This document shows, piece by piece, positions 1 through 5,821 of a stretch of 6,737 bases of DNA. The stretch is taken from the NCBI GenBank assembly GCA_023424785.1, contig JAFADP010000123.1, forward strand, positions 1 to 6,737, written 5' to 3'. The DNA is from Bacillota bacterium. Lineage in GTDB: Bacteria; Bacillota; Clostridia; Clostridiales; Clostridiaceae. Positions within the stretch are counted from its first letter, which is position 1, and each line of letters opens with the position of its first letter. The notes beneath the pieces were generated by a model, which saw only the letters and a program-made list of their open reading frames with translations, searched no databases and had not been told where the DNA came from. The position numbers and the translations under genes were made by a program.

Positions 1-535
1 CTTGAACAACAAAAAATACTTCTTCATTAGTTGATATTCCATATACTCCTTTGATTTCATTATCTTCAACTATATAGTCAATTACATTTACATTGTTTAA
101 TACAGAAATATTTTTTGAATTTTCAACACCTTTAGCTAATATAGGCTTAATATTTTCTCCATTTATTTTTATATTCCTATTTCCTCTTGTAACATACTCC
201 CCATTTTCATCTTTTAAAATTACTAGACCTAGTTCTTCTAAATCCTTAGTAACATCATTCAATCTTTCACTCATACTTAAAAGTAAATCTTCTCTTACTA
301 TGTTATGTGCATCTTTTTTTGCATAATTAACATAATCTTGTGGTTTTTGTCCCTTTACTATATATGCATTTAATGCATTTACTCCAGCAGCTAAACATCC
401 ACTTCTCTTTATATTTGCTTTTTCTAATATTAACCCACTTTTATTAGACTCTTTAGAAATTGTCATTGCTGCAAAACACCCTGCAGCTCCTCCACCAATA
501 ATTAAAATATCTGTTGATATTCTTTTAATATCCAT
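1..535 (-). CDS. aprA: AprA-like adenylylsulfate reductase alpha subunit (FAD flavoprotein), 3' end outside window
   Basis: This is the N-terminal 178 residues of a flavoprotein of the fumarate reductase/succinate dehydrogenase/AprA superfamily; the frame is open to the left edge. The ATG at 535 follows an AGGAGG (541-546) with 5 nt spacing. The Rossmann FAD motif IIGGGAAGC lies at residues 12-20, with E38 at the end of the second strand, the usual FAD-ribose ligand. The segment RSGCLAAGVNALNAY (44-58) is typical of adenylylsulfate reductase alpha subunits. The family reduces APS to sulfite and AMP with a ferredoxin-like beta subunit, expected next downstream but not visible. Position 34 nt after cysA in a sulfate-uptake operon supports an assimilatory sulfate-reduction role rather than fumarate or aspartate oxidation. 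The full protein should be roughly 550-650 residues, so most of the substrate site is unseen. Confidence is high for the flavoprotein and good for APS reductase. Confidence 0.83.
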   Translation of the reverse strand, partial: MDIKRISTDILIIGGGAAGCFAAMTISKESNKSGLILEKANIKRSGCLAAGVNALNAYIVKGQKPQDYVNYAKKDAHNIVREDLLLSMSERLNDVTKDLEELGLVILKDENGEYVTRGNRNIKINGENIKPILAKGVENSKNISVLNNVNVIDYIVEDNEIKGVYGISTNEEVFFVVQ

Positions 536-569
536 ATTTACCTCCTATTCATATATTTATAGTATGTTT

Positions 570-1631
570 TTAGATATAAATAGGCATTGGATCTATCTTC
601 AATCTATTTTCTACTGTTTTTGTTTCATTATCATTAAATACATATAACTTATGTATTAACACTAATACTTTTTCCCCTTCTTTTAACTCCTTATCCTCTA
701 ATGCTCTATAGCCTATTATCTTATTACTTCCAACTAATACTTCTACCTGAATATTATTTCCTCTAAATGATACTAATTGAACTACACCTTCCTCAGCTGC
801 TGAAGGTACTGATATTTCATCTTTATTTTTTCCTATTTCTACAAATTCAGGTCTTATTACTGCATTATAATGCCCCTCTTCAAAGTCAAATCCCTTTAAA
901 TTACTATAATCATCTATAATTGTTGATTCTCCTATAAATTGTGCCACAAATGCTGTAGTTGGATTTTTATATATTTCTATAGGTGTACCCTTTTGCTCAA
1001 TTCTTCCTTTATTAGTGACTATTATTTCATCTGCAACTTCTACAGCTTCTTCTTGATCATGCGTTACAAAAATGCTTGTTATACCTAATTTACTAACCAT
1101 TTCTTTAAGCCATGATCTTAACTCTTTTCTCACTTTAGCATCTATTGCTGCAAATGGTTCATCTAATAATAATAGTTTAGGATTTGGTGCTAATGCTCTA
1201 GCAAAAGCTACTCTTTGTCTTTGCCCTCCTGATAATTGATGTGGATATCTTTTTTCAAAGCCTTTTAATCCAACAAGCTCTATAAGTTCTGTTACTCTTT
1301 CTTTTATATATTTTTTATCTCTTTTTTGAACCTCTAATCCAAAAGCAATATTTTCAAAAACAGTCATATGCCTAAATAATGCATAATTTTGAAATACAAA
1401 ACCTATTCCTCTTTTTCCTGCTGGTATATCATTTACTTTTATTCCACCTATAATAATATCTCCACTGTCAGGAGTCTCAAGTCCTGCTATCATTCTTAAT
1501 ATAGTAGTTTTTCCACTTCCACTAGGTCCTAAAAGTCCTATAAGTTTTCCTTCTTCAATACTAAAACTAACATTATTAGATGCTTTAAAATCCTTAAAAG
1601 ACTTATTTATATTTTTCAATTCAACGTACAT
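570..1631 (-). CDS. cysA: Sulfate/thiosulfate ABC transporter ATP-binding protein CysA
   Basis: This 353-residue cytoplasmic ATPase powers sulfate import through CysT/CysW. Numbered from the ATG at 1631, it has Walker A GPSGSGKT (35-42), Q-loop Gln81, ABC signature LSGGQ (133-137), Walker B LLLLDE (153-158) followed by D-loop AAIDAK, and H-loop His191 in VTHDQEEA. All catalytic elements are present. Residues from about 240 onward form a TOBE-like C-terminal domain, as in CysA and the related maltose and molybdate ATPases. The string DEPFAAIDAKVRKELRSWLK closely resembles the CysA form DEPFGALDAKVRKELR. A longer frame begins at 1658 inside cysW, but the SD AAGGAGG at 1639-1645 lies 7 nt before 1631, so 1631 is chosen. 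It starts 2 nt after the cysW stop. Assignment to sulfate rests on the neighbouring sbp and apr genes as well as on sequence. Confidence 0.95.
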   Translation of the reverse strand: MYVELKNINKSFKDFKASNNVSFSIEEGKLIGLLGPSGSGKTTILRMIAGLETPDSGDIIIGGIKVNDIPAGKRGIGFVFQNYALFRHMTVFENIAFGLEVQKRDKKYIKERVTELIELVGLKGFEKRYPHQLSGGQRQRVAFARALAPNPKLLLLDEPFAAIDAKVRKELRSWLKEMVSKLGITSIFVTHDQEEAVEVADEIIVTNKGRIEQKGTPIEIYKNPTTAFVAQFIGESTIIDDYSNLKGFDFEEGHYNAVIRPEFVEIGKNKDEISVPSAAEEGVVQLVSFRGNNIQVEVLVGSNKIIGYRALEDKELKEGEKVLVLIHKLYVFNDNETKTVENRLKIDPMPIYI

Positions 1632-1633
1632 GA

Positions 1634-2440
1634 TTAAGCCTCCTTTTTCCCCTTCCACTCTACAATATTTCTTAAAATCAATATAATAATTGCCATAATT
1701 ACTAATAGTGATGCAACTGCAAAAGCTGCTGAAAACTGATATTCACTATAAAGTATTTCCACATGTAGCGGAAGTGTATTAGTTTTTCCTCTTATGTGTC
1801 CAGAAACAACTGATACTGCACCAAATTCCCCCATAGCTCTTGCTATACATAGAATTATTCCATATATAAGTGCCCATTTTATATTTGGTAAAGTAACTTT
1901 TCTGAATATAGTAAATCCACTTGCTCCCATCATAGCTGCTGCTTCTTCTTCATCAGTACCTTGAGAGTTCATAAGAGGTATAATTTCTCTAGATATAAAT
2001 GGGAATGTTACAAATATTGTGGCAAGAACTATACCTGGTACTGCAAATACAATTTTTAAATTATTGTTATATAAAAAGTTTTCTAATAAACTTCCTCTTC
2101 CAAAAGTTAGTATAAATATTAATCCTGCAATTATTGGTGATATTGCAAAAGGCAAATCAATTAATGTAGTTAAGAAATTCTTACCTTTAAACTTAAACTT
2201 AGTTATTGACCAAGCTGCAAATAATCCAAATATTATATTGCAAATAGTTGCTATTGCAGTTGCTATAAGTGTTAGCTTTAAGGCATCTAGTGTATACTTA
2301 TCTGTTATAGCTGCTACATATGCATTAATGCCTTTTTTAAGAGCTTCTGTTATTATCACTATTAATGGAAGGACTAACATTAAAACTAAAAATAATACAC
2401 TAATTCCAATAAGAATCCACTTACTCCACTTATTTTTCAT
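1634..2440 (-). CDS. cysW: Sulfate ABC transporter permease CysW
   Basis: This 268-residue integral membrane protein is one of the two permease subunits of the sulfate importer. The first hydrophobic segment is residues 8-30, and further segments lie near 56-78, 93-112, 130-150, 187-204 and 237-258, giving the six-helix topology of this family. The EAA loop that contacts CysA runs about 165-192 (EEEAAAMMGASG then FRKVTLPNIKWAL), with the conserved Gly and the LP pair present. ARAMGEFGAVSVVSG (200-214) is highly characteristic of CysW/CysT permeases. The ATG at 2440 is chosen because AAAGGAG (2449-2455) lies 8 nt upstream. The in-frame GTG at 2449 overlaps that SD and cannot use it. The start is 5 nt after the cysT stop and cysA follows after 2 nt. 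Nothing looks damaged. Confidence 0.94.
   Translation of the reverse strand: MKNKWSKWILIGISVLFLVLMLVLPLIVIITEALKKGINAYVAAITDKYTLDALKLTLIATAIATICNIIFGLFAAWSITKFKFKGKNFLTTLIDLPFAISPIIAGLIFILTFGRGSLLENFLYNNNLKIVFAVPGIVLATIFVTFPFISREIIPLMNSQGTDEEEAAAMMGASGFTIFRKVTLPNIKWALIYGIILCIARAMGEFGAVSVVSGHIRGKTNTLPLHVEILYSEYQFSAAFAVASLLVIMAIIILILRNIVEWKGKKEA
1639..1645 (-). promoter_or_regulatory. Ribosome-binding site that sets the cysA start
   Basis: The minus strand reads AAGGAGG, 7 nt before the ATG at 1631. It overlaps the last codons of cysW (stop at 1634-1636). It argues for translational coupling and against the upstream in-frame start at 1658. Confidence 0.85.
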
Positions 2441-2445
2441 GTTAA

Positions 2446-3270
2446 TCACTCCTTTATAAATTTGTTTGTATGCATTTGAATTATATTTATACTAAAAAGT
2501 ATTAAAAATGATATTACAAGCATTACTAAAGCAATTGCTGTTGCTCCTACATAATCATATTGTTCAAGTTTACTCATTATTAATAATGGTACTATTTCAG
2601 TTTTCATTGGCATATTTCCAGCTATAAAAACTACACTTCCATACTCTCCTATTCCTCTTGCAAAAGCTAATCCAAAACCAGTTAAAAGAGGTGCTAATAA
2701 TTCTGGAAAAATAACCTTAAAAAATATTCTTATACTTCCTGCATCAAGCATTTTAGCAGCTTCTTCATATTGACTATCCATTTCTTCTAAAACTGGTTGA
2801 ATATTTCTTACTACAAAGGGGATTCCTATAAATATTAATGCTATTGTAATGCCAAACTTTGAAAAAGCAGATTCAATTCCCAATGAATATAATTTTGATC
2901 CTATCCATCCGTTATTAGAATAAAGAGCTGTTAATGCAATACCAGCTACTGATGTTGGCAATGCAAATGGTAAGTCAATTATTCCATCTAATACTCTTCT
3001 AAAAGGAAAATCATATCTAACTAATACCCATGCTAGTATAAGACCAAATATGCTATTTATTACAGCTGCTATTAATGCACACTGTAAACTTACTCTAAAA
3101 CCTGCTAATATTCTTGGATTAAATATTATTTTAATAAATCCATCTACTCCTAAATTTGCCCCTTTTACTATTAAGCTTATTAGTGGAATCAAAACTATTA
3201 AGCTTAAGTAAAGAAGTGTTATTCCAAGGGATAAATTAAACCCTGGAATAACTCTCTTTTTTCTTCTCAT
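2446..3270 (-). CDS. cysT: Sulfate ABC transporter permease CysT
   Basis: This 274-residue integral membrane permease pairs with CysW. A short basic N-terminus (MRRKKR) precedes a first hydrophobic segment at about 14-36, with more near 61-84, 98-117, 139-158, 191-207 and 240-264. The EAA loop is about 169-198 (EEAAKMLDAGS then FFKVIFPELLAPLL), where ATPase coupling is expected. FARGIGEYGSVVFIAGNMP (203-221) is the sulfate-permease hallmark: in CysT the motif is typically GEYGS, against GEFGA in CysW, which is how the two paralogues are told apart here. The ATG at 3270 is preferred because AAGGAGG (3279-3285) is 8 nt away. The in-frame GTG at 3276 would leave only 2 nt. The gene begins 17 nt after the sbp stop and leads directly into cysW. 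Confidence 0.94.
   Translation of the reverse strand: MRRKKRVIPGFNLSLGITLLYLSLIVLIPLISLIVKGANLGVDGFIKIIFNPRILAGFRVSLQCALIAAVINSIFGLILAWVLVRYDFPFRRVLDGIIDLPFALPTSVAGIALTALYSNNGWIGSKLYSLGIESAFSKFGITIALIFIGIPFVVRNIQPVLEEMDSQYEEAAKMLDAGSIRIFFKVIFPELLAPLLTGFGLAFARGIGEYGSVVFIAGNMPMKTEIVPLLIMSKLEQYDYVGATAIALVMLVISFLILFSINIIQMHTNKFIKE
2449..2455 (-). promoter_or_regulatory. Ribosome-binding site that sets the cysW start
   Basis: The minus strand reads AAAGGAG, 8 nt before the ATG at 2440 and inside the final codons of cysT. The GTG at 2447-2449 forms a GTGA with the cysT stop, which looks like a 4-nt overlap start, but the SD abuts it with no spacing. Confidence 0.8.
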
Positions 3271-3278
3271 TTTCACCC

Positions 3279-3285
3279 CCTCCTT
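3279..3285 (-). promoter_or_regulatory. Ribosome-binding site that sets the cysT start
   Basis: The minus strand reads AAGGAGG in the 17-nt sbp-cysT gap, 8 nt before the ATG at 3270. It favours that ATG over the GTG at 3276. Confidence 0.8.
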
Positions 3286-3287
3286 AA

Positions 3288-4328
3288 CTAATTAGTACTT
3301 TCTGTTGGTACATAAATTTGATCAAATATTCCTCCATCTGCAAAATGAGTTTTTTGAGCTTTTTGCCATCCACCAAACACATCATCTATTGTAACTAAAT
3401 TAACATCTTCAAATGTATCTTTATACTTTTCTGCTATTTCTTTATTTCTTGGTCTATAATAATTCTTTGCTGCTATTTCTTGACCTTCATCAGAATAAAG
3501 ATACTCTAAATATGCTTTTGCTACTTCTGTTGTTCCTTTCTTTTCAGCAACTTTATCTACTATTGCTACTGGAGGTTCTGCTAAAATACTTATTGATGGT
3601 ACTACTATCTCAAACTCATCTGGACCAAATTCTTCAAGTGAAAGATATGCTTCATTTTCCCAAGCTAATAATACATCTCCAATTCCTCTCTCAACAAAAC
3701 TTGTAGTTGCTCCTCTTGCACCTGAATCTAAAACTGCAACATTTTTATATATATTACTTACAAATTCTTTTGTCTTTTCTTCATCGTTATTATACTTTTG
3801 TAATCCATATGCCCAAGCAGCTAAGTAATTCCATCTAGCACCACCTGAAGTTTTTGGATTTGGTGTAACTATGGAAACACCATCCTTAACTAAATCATCC
3901 CAATCTTTTATTCCTTTAGGATTTCCTTTTCTAACTAAAAATACAATGGTTGATGTATATGGTGAACTATTATCTGCAAATTCACTTTGCCAACCTTCAT
4001 TAATTAATCCCGAATCTGCTATAGCATCAATATCATATGCTAATGCCAAAGTAACAACATCTGCTTCTAACCCTTCAATAACTGAACGTCCTTGTTTTCC
4101 AGAGCCTCCATGAGATTGATTTATTGTAACTTCTTGACCAGTTTTTTCTTTCCAGTACTTTATAAAGCTCTCATTAAAATCTACATACAGTTCTCTGGTT
4201 GGATCATATGATACATTTAAAAGTTCTACTGACTTTACCTCTTTAGAACTTTCTTCACTTCCGCATCCTACTAATCCCCCTACTAATAAAGATGCTCCTA
4301 ACAATAAACTTAATACTCTTTTTTTCAT
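3288..4328 (-). CDS. sbp: Sulfate-binding lipoprotein, ABC transporter solute-binding subunit
   Basis: This 346-residue exported receptor captures sulfate (possibly thiosulfate) and delivers it to CysTW. The N-terminus is a lipoprotein signal: basic MKKR, a hydrophobic core, then the lipobox LVGC with Cys22 as the lipidated residue. A polar Ser/Glu/Lys linker follows, so the protein should be anchored to the outer face of the membrane. Both family signatures of prokaryotic sulfate-binding proteins are present: NVSYDPTRELY (38-48) and NPKTSGGARWNYLAAWAYG (157-175). QSHGGSGKQ (71-79) is a further conserved ligand-pocket segment. Length is normal for the family. The start has SD-like GGGGGAG (4334-4340) 5 nt upstream. 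It is the first gene of the operon, 54 nt downstream of the predicted transcription start. Sulfate versus thiosulfate preference cannot be decided from sequence. Confidence 0.95.
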   Translation of the reverse strand: MKKRVLSLLLGASLLVGGLVGCGSEESSKEVKSVELLNVSYDPTRELYVDFNESFIKYWKEKTGQEVTINQSHGGSGKQGRSVIEGLEADVVTLALAYDIDAIADSGLINEGWQSEFADNSSPYTSTIVFLVRKGNPKGIKDWDDLVKDGVSIVTPNPKTSGGARWNYLAAWAYGLQKYNNDEEKTKEFVSNIYKNVAVLDSGARGATTSFVERGIGDVLLAWENEAYLSLEEFGPDEFEIVVPSISILAEPPVAIVDKVAEKKGTTEVAKAYLEYLYSDEGQEIAAKNYYRPRNKEIAEKYKDTFEDVNLVTIDDVFGGWQKAQKTHFADGGIFDQIYVPTESTN

Positions 4329-4343
4329 TACTACTCCCCCTTT

Positions 4344-4368
4344 AAAACATACTTAACATATATGTTTT
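4344..4368. promoter_or_regulatory. Palindrome in the sbp leader, candidate operator or leader hairpin
   Basis: A perfect 8-bp inverted repeat, AAAACATA (4344-4351) and TATGTTTT (4361-4368), is separated by 9 bp. Nested inside is the perfect 12-bp palindrome AACATATATGTT (4355-4366). It sits between the predicted transcription start (about 4382) and the SD of sbp, a position where a bound repressor would block transcription. A sulfur-responsive regulator (Rrf2/CymR-like or LysR-like) is a reasonable guess by context, but nothing here identifies it. It could also act as an RNA stem just upstream of the SD. AT-rich DNA makes short palindromes common, hence modest confidence. Confidence 0.4.
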
Positions 4369-4388
4369 CTTTGCTATTCATATTTCAT

Positions 4389-4417
4389 ATTATATTCACA
4401 TCGCTCAATAATGTCAA
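4389..4417 (-). promoter_or_regulatory. Consensus sigma-A promoter of the sulfate operon
   Basis: On the minus strand TTGACA (4412-4417) and TATAAT (4389-4394) are separated by exactly 17 nt. Both hexamers are perfect matches to the housekeeping consensus. Transcription should start near 4382, giving a 5' leader of about 54 nt before the sbp ATG at 4328. A promoter this strong usually needs a repressor to be conditional, which makes the palindrome at 4344-4368 relevant. Confidence 0.85.
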
Positions 4418-4529
4418 TATTTTTTACATTAATTCCACTTTTTAGTTAAAATATTTTTTCTATTACTAGAATAAAAAACAATTTATATGAAAAATAGTAA
4501 AACAAATCATGGTAAAAATAATAAAAAAA

Positions 4530-4568
4530 AATCCTAGTTAAAACTATTTCTAGTTTATTACTAGGATT
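4530..4568. terminator. Bidirectional intrinsic terminator between the rpn gene and the sbp promoter
   Basis: AATCCTAGT (4530-4538) pairs perfectly with ACTAGGATT (4560-4568). After a small internal loop an inner stem AAACTA (4541-4546)/TAGTTT (4551-4556) closes on the tetraloop TTTC. Read on the minus strand the hairpin is followed by eight U within a U-rich run (about 4510-4529), a strong terminator for transcripts coming from the rpn gene. On the plus strand a shorter run of U follows (4570-4574). The rest of the 4329-4654 intergenic stretch (326 nt) holds the sbp promoter and leader, another hairpin at 4612-4638, and otherwise only AT-rich sequence (4418-4529) with no recognisable element. 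Confidence 0.7.
4538..4557. repeat. Copy A of a 20-bp palindromic repeat flanking the rpn gene
   Basis: TTAAAACTATTTCTAGTTTA matches 5677-5696 in the same orientation at 19 of 20 positions. The core AAACTA/TAGTTT is itself an inverted repeat. This copy forms the inner stem of the terminator at 4530-4568. Confidence 0.6.
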
Positions 4569-4611
4569 ATTTTTACAAACTATTATAGATTGCTAATAAA
4601 ACGAAACTTAT

Positions 4612-4638
4612 TCAGTAGGAGTTTTTATCTCCTACTGA
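4612..4638 (-). terminator. Hairpin 16 nt downstream of the rpn gene, probable terminator
   Basis: A perfect 10-bp stem (TCAGTAGGAG at 4612-4621 with CTCCTACTGA at 4629-4638) has a 7-nt loop of mostly T. On the minus strand it begins 16 nt after the rpn stop and is followed by an interrupted U tract (ATAAGTTTCGTTTTATT), so it may be a moderate intrinsic terminator. The plus strand has no U tract after it. It could instead mark the end of a small mobile unit carrying the rpn gene. Confidence 0.55.
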
Positions 4639-4654
4639 TTGAATGTCTATGGTC

Positions 4655-5047
4655 TTAATTCTGTTGTTCTTTTATCCATTCATCTCTAAGTTTTTTTACA
4701 ATTTCTAAATCCAATTTCAATTTTGCTGAAATTACTTCATCACTCAATATATCCATAAGATTTTTTGCATTTTCCATTTTTCCTTTCTCTATTCCTTTCT
4801 CTATTCCCTTCTCTATTCCCTTCTCTATTCCTTTCTCTATCCCTTTTTCTATTCCTTCTTGTATTCCTTTTTCTATTCCTTCTTGTATCCCTTTTTCAAA
4901 ACCTTCCTTTAAGGCTTCATCAATCTTTGTCGCTTCATCGTGAAGTGCCATTTCTCTTGAAAGGTATGCTGCTCTTTCTTCTTTACTTTGACTCATAGTT
5001 ACTAATACATTTAGAGCTTTATTAATATCTTTATTGATTGTTGCCAT
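4655..5047 (-). CDS. Candidate internal gene: RpnS-like C-terminal protein made from an internal start
   Basis: Within the rpn gene and in the same frame, an ATG at 5047 (Met187) is preceded on the minus strand by AAAAAAGGAG (5057-5066) with 9 nt spacing, a far better site than that of the full-length start. Translation from it would give 130 residues lacking the whole catalytic core (Asp64, Glu78, Gln80) but holding the helical region and all ten GIEK-type repeats. In E. coli, Rpn C-terminal domains are translated separately and bind and inhibit the toxic full-length protein, and the helix carries tetrapeptide repeats of variable number. The same layout is visible here. A TATAAT lies at 5114-5119 (minus strand) but without a convincing -35. 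The existence of the product is inferred from the SD and family precedent only. Confidence 0.5.
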   Translation of the reverse strand: MATINKDINKALNVLVTMSQSKEERAAYLSREMALHDEATKIDEALKEGFEKGIQEGIEKGIQEGIEKGIEKGIEKGIEKGIEKGIEKGKMENAKNLMDILSDEVISAKLKLDLEIVKKLRDEWIKEQQN

Positions 5048-5605
5048 ATCTTCCATCTCCTTTTTTGAACTTCCTTTTATAAAACCAATCCATTGAGACA
5101 AACTATCTTCTTCATTATATTTCTTAAGCTTAGGCATTTCTAAAAAGTGTATTTCCATTAAATCTGTTAACTCAAAATTTTCTTCTATTTCTTTTAATTT
5201 ATAAATACTATGATACTTTTTACTTGGTGTTGCTTCAAAATCTACTATGTTTATACATACTGTTCTATTAAGCCCATCATACTTTTCCCCCATATTTAAC
5301 TGCTCACAATAAATCTTCGACCAATAATACAAACTTCTTGCTGGCATATATATAGTTCTTGTAACTTGTATTTCAATATCTATTTGTACCTTGTTGTTAA
5401 GAGTTGCTCTTATATCTAATATACTCTTTTTATCTATTATATTTTCTTTTGTAAGCTCACTATTAAGTAAGACTACATCCTCTACATCTTCTTTAAGTAC
5501 AGCTTTTAAAAATGCAATTAATATATCCTTGTTTTTTTCATCTCCAAAAATTTTCTTAAATACATAATCATTTTTTGGTTTCATTATAAAATCATTACTT
5601 ATCAT
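4655..5605 (-). CDS. Rpn-family PD-(D/E)XK nuclease / putative transposase (RpnL-type full-length protein)
   Basis: This 316-residue protein belongs to the PDDEXK_2 (Rpn, recombination-promoting nuclease) family. Family features are MKPKNDYVFKKIFGDEKNKDIL (8-29, key residues N12, D13, F16, F20), the catalytic core with Asp64 in SILDIRA and Glu78-x-Gln80 in DIEIQV, and RSLYYWSKIY (90-99). The family carries Gln where the classic motif has Lys. Residues 235-274 are ten tetrapeptides, mostly GIEK, followed by a short helical tail. Known members are DNA endonucleases that can promote recA-independent recombination; E. coli members act as toxic anti-phage proteins restrained by a separately translated C-terminal protein. 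The start at 5605 has a poor SD (AGGA 13 nt upstream), and the alternative ATG at 5584 has none. It stands alone, convergent with nothing, bounded by hairpins and next to IS debris. Nuclease assignment is firm; a defence role is inference. Confidence 0.88.
   Translation of the reverse strand: MISNDFIMKPKNDYVFKKIFGDEKNKDILIAFLKAVLKEDVEDVVLLNSELTKENIIDKKSILDIRATLNNKVQIDIEIQVTRTIYMPARSLYYWSKIYCEQLNMGEKYDGLNRTVCINIVDFEATPSKKYHSIYKLKEIEENFELTDLMEIHFLEMPKLKKYNEEDSLSQWIGFIKGSSKKEMEDMATINKDINKALNVLVTMSQSKEERAAYLSREMALHDEATKIDEALKEGFEKGIQEGIEKGIQEGIEKGIEKGIEKGIEKGIEKGIEKGKMENAKNLMDILSDEVISAKLKLDLEIVKKLRDEWIKEQQN
4784..4903 (-). repeat. 12-nt coding minisatellite, ten units (GIEK tetrapeptides)
   Basis: Ten in-frame 12-nt units encode GFEK-GIQE-GIEK-GIQE followed by six GIEK (residues 235-274). 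The base unit is GGAATAGAGAAA, with GGG/GGA, GAA/GAG and AAA/AAG variants. The last five units share the GAG codon and are near-identical, suggesting recent expansion. The earlier part shows a 24-nt higher-order unit (GIQE-GIEK). The unit length is a multiple of three, so slippage or recombination changes protein length without a frameshift. A length-variable helix at this place is known in Rpn proteins. Confidence 0.95.
5057..5066 (-). promoter_or_regulatory. Strong internal Shine-Dalgarno inside the rpn gene
   Basis: The minus strand reads AAAAAAGGAG, 9 nt before the in-frame ATG at 5047. It overlaps the codons for Ser-Lys-Lys-Glu, which are AAG GAG rather than other Lys/Glu codons. The nearer ATG (5054-5056) directly abuts the SD and is unlikely to be used. 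Confidence 0.55.
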
Positions 5606-5676
5606 TAAATTTTACCAATCCTATTTCTTTATCATTAGTTATTATTAACTTAATTATATTATATAAATCAATTAAA

Positions 5677-5696
5677 TTAAAACTATTTTTAGTTTA
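5677..5696. repeat. Copy B of the 20-bp palindromic repeat flanking the rpn gene
   Basis: TTAAAACTATTTTTAGTTTA differs from copy A only at position 13 (T for C). It lies upstream of the rpn gene. Its right arm TTAGTTTA (5689-5696) also pairs perfectly with TAAACTAA (5707-5714), giving a second overlapping hairpin. The rest of the 5606-5821 spacer (216 nt) holds the orfA promoter and AT-rich sequence. Confidence 0.6.
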
Positions 5697-5716
5697 GGCT
5701 CTGTTTTAAACTAATA

Positions 5717-5745
5717 TTGATATAGAATTAATATAGAGCTAGAAT
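5717..5745 (+). promoter_or_regulatory. Predicted sigma-A promoter reading into IS3 orfA
   Basis: TTGATA (5717-5722) and TAGAAT (5740-5745) are separated by 17 nt, each 5 of 6 to consensus. Transcription would start near 5752, about 70 nt before the orfA ATG. It may lie outside the IS, in which case the element is read by flanking DNA. Confidence 0.55.
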
Positions 5746-5821
5746 ATAAATAGTACAAGTTAAAAGTGGATATTTCTCAAAAAGAGTTATAATAAGAATA
5801 TAATGAATTGGAGGAATTGAA

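Noticed and set aside
93..326. 77-codon plus-strand reading frame
   Set aside because: Antisense to the AprA-like gene; Phe/Ser-rich shadow with no motif.
2019..2459. 146-codon plus-strand reading frame
   Set aside because: Lies entirely antisense to cysW, which has full family motifs; no SD or recognisable protein.
3413..4113. Two plus-strand reading frames (3413-3706 and 3871-4113)
   Set aside because: Antisense to sbp, which carries both sulfate-binding signatures; compositions reflect the reverse complement only.
4329..4382. T-box, S-box or other riboswitch controlling sbp
   Set aside because: The predicted leader is only about 54 nt, lacks a T-box sequence or a terminator/antiterminator pair, and shows only one short palindrome.
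4784..4903. Tandem repeats as a CRISPR array
   Set aside because: Units are 12 nt, contiguous with no spacers, and in frame within a coding sequence.
4765..4998. Plus-strand reading frame rich in Phe/Leu/Ser
   Set aside because: It is the antisense of the GIEK repeat tract; low complexity and no family resemblance.
5646..5676. Promoter for the rpn gene on the minus strand
   Set aside because: Overlapping TATAAT sequences occur in this A/T run, but the best -35 at 17 nt (TTTAAT) matches only three positions; too weak to annotate.
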